From JALZVT01 sp039029135 (lineage in GTDB: Bacteria > Pseudomonadota > Gammaproteobacteria > Pseudomonadales > Azotimanducaceae), in assembly GCA_039029135.1 (NCBI GenBank), contig JBCCGT010000037.1, positions 1 to 41,973 of the forward strand: a stretch of DNA of 41,973 bases, read 5' to 3'. Position numbers and translations under genes: made by a program. This document shows positions 41,077 through 41,973 of the stretch, in pieces. Under the pieces are notes generated by a model that saw nothing but the letters and a program-made list of their open reading frames with translations, was not told the DNA's origin and made no database searches. Positions within the stretch are counted from its first letter, which is position 1; each line of letters opens with the position of its first letter.

Positions 41077-41973
41077 TCCGAGTGTTCCTGCTGCTGGCGT
41101 TCCTCGAGCAATCCCTTGAGCAACCCGACACACATGACGACCAGCACGATCGCGAACGGCAGACCGATAGATATCGTCAGTGCCTGCATGGAGGCCATGC
41201 CGCCGCCGACCATGAGCGCGGTGGCGACGCTGCCCGCGAGCAGACACCAGAACACCCGCTGGCGTGTAGGCGAATTGAGCTTGCCACCCGCGGTGATGGT
41301 GTCCATGACTAAAGCGCCTGAGTCGGCCGACGTGATGAGGAAGATGGCGATCAGCAGCATGCAGATGATCGACACGGCACCGCCGAACGGCAGCAGCTCC
41401 AGCATCTTGAACAGCGCCAGTTCCGACGCCGCGTTCGCGACGCCCAGGTAGCCTTCGTTGTAGACCTGCTCCAGCGCGGTGCCGCCCAGCACCGACATCC
41501 ACAGCATGCCGATGAGGGTGGGGATCACCAGCACCCAGGTGATGAACTCGCGCACGGTGCGCCCGTAGCTGATGCGCGCGATGAACATGCCGACGAAGGG
41601 TGCCCAGGACACCCACCACGCCCAGTAGAGCACGGTCCAGTCGCGCACGAACGCGGTGTCCTCGCGCCCGATCCACGCGTTGAGCGCAGGCAGGTGAGTG
41701 AAGTAGTCAACGAAGGAGTTGGCGGTGATCGCCAGCAGCGCGAGGGTGGGGCCCGCGATGAGCACGTATACCCACAGCGCGGCCGCCATGCCCATGTTGA
41801 TCCCGCTGAGCCGCTTAACGCCCTTGTCCAAACCGGCAACCACCGATATCAGCGCGATGCCCACGATTGCCGCGATCGCCAACACTTGGGTCCCTGTGCC
41901 TGCGGACAGTCCGAACAGATAGTCCAGCCCGCCGGTCATCTGCACGGCGCCGTAGCCGATCGAGGTGGCCAAC
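41073..41973 (-). CDS. BCCT-family transporter (C-terminal part; start beyond window)
   Basis: The C-terminal 299 residues of a betaine/choline/carnitine transporter. The family hallmark DWTVLYWAWWVSWAPFVGMF, then IARISYGRTVREFITWVL, is present, followed by several membrane helices (ALFKMLELLPFGGAVSIICM, LIAIFLITSADSGALVMDTI). The protein ends in a short charged tail (LLEERQQQEHSD). Substrates of the family are betaine, choline, carnitine or other quaternary ammonium compounds and it responds to osmotic strength. The gene continues past position 41973, so its start and N-terminal third are not seen here. Confidence 0.95.
   Translation of the reverse strand, partial: LATSIGYGAVQMTGGLDYLFGLSAGTGTQVLAIAAIVGIALISVVAGLDKGVKRLSGINMGMAAALWVYVLIAGPTLALLAITANSFVDYFTHLPALNAWIGREDTAFVRDWTVLYWAWWVSWAPFVGMFIARISYGRTVREFITWVLVIPTLIGMLWMSVLGGTALEQVYNEGYLGVANAASELALFKMLELLPFGGAVSIICMLLIAIFLITSADSGALVMDTITAGGKLNSPTRQRVFWCLLAGSVATALMVGGGMASMQALTISIGLPFAIVLVVMCVGLLKGLLEERQQQEHSD

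Overview
This is a compact, GC-rich (by eye about two thirds G+C) bacterial chromosome segment. I read about 36 protein genes, no rRNA or tRNA, no CRISPR array and no intact mobile element. Two tandem pqiA-type genes with pqiB and pqiC, a DksA/TraR-type zinc-finger protein, a TonB-dependent receptor with a TonB-box-like EEVIVTATK stretch, two ECF sigma modules, a BCCT transporter and a DUF3604/sulfatase pair suggest a free-living, probably aquatic or marine, gammaproteobacterium. The order cannot be fixed from the sequence. The window opens with a G/C homopolymer stretch that looks like a contig-end artefact, and it closes inside a BCCT transporter gene.

Layout. 91-1659: stand-alone TPP enzyme of the acetolactate synthase/benzoylformate decarboxylase type. 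1788-5392 (minus): secreted DNRLRE/beta-helix protein and a LuxR-HTH protein with a C-terminal alpha/beta-hydrolase fold whose catalytic residues look lost. 5498-7716 (minus): ECF sigma factor and an unusual anti-sigma-like membrane protein containing a bactofilin-like beta-solenoid. 7893-10222 (minus): flavodoxin-like protein and a sulfatase with a variant active-site signature. 10425-13570 (plus): DUF3604 lipoprotein, a SPOR-like protein and a DUF4920 protein. 13654-14958 (minus): M19 dipeptidase lipoprotein. 15107-19087 (plus): a tightly overlapping traR/dksA-pqiA-pqiA-pqiB-pqiC operon for envelope lipid trafficking. 19228-20997: VWA lipoprotein. 21093-25605: TonB receptor divergent from an ECF sigma factor and its putative membrane partner. 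25855-30164: UrcA protein, acyl-CoA dehydrogenase, SGNH hydrolase, an orphan modA and a GbsR/MarR-type regulator. 30216-33043: TonB-C protein, sodium symporter and YegP. 33209-36625: DUF4174, cupin and two class III CoA-transferases in one operon, the second lacking the catalytic Asp. 36662-38056 (minus): amidohydrolase. 38326-40256: a small RecA/DnaB-like ATPase coupled to an FAD monooxygenase. 40414-41076: an unrecognised exported protein that meets the BCCT gene stop-to-stop.

Points that deserve most attention: (i) a roughly 24-bp palindrome-forming element present three times (a head-to-head pair at 12347-12397 and a single copy at 30164-30190), each directly after a stop codon and ahead of an exported-protein gene; (ii) the LuxR/pseudo-hydrolase fusion; (iii) the CoA-transferase pair with one apparently inactive member; (iv) the anti-sigma/bactofilin fusion; (v) a symmetric GGAACAT inverted repeat between the TonB receptor and an ECF sigma gene. 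None of these has been tested here by alignment, structure prediction or database search.
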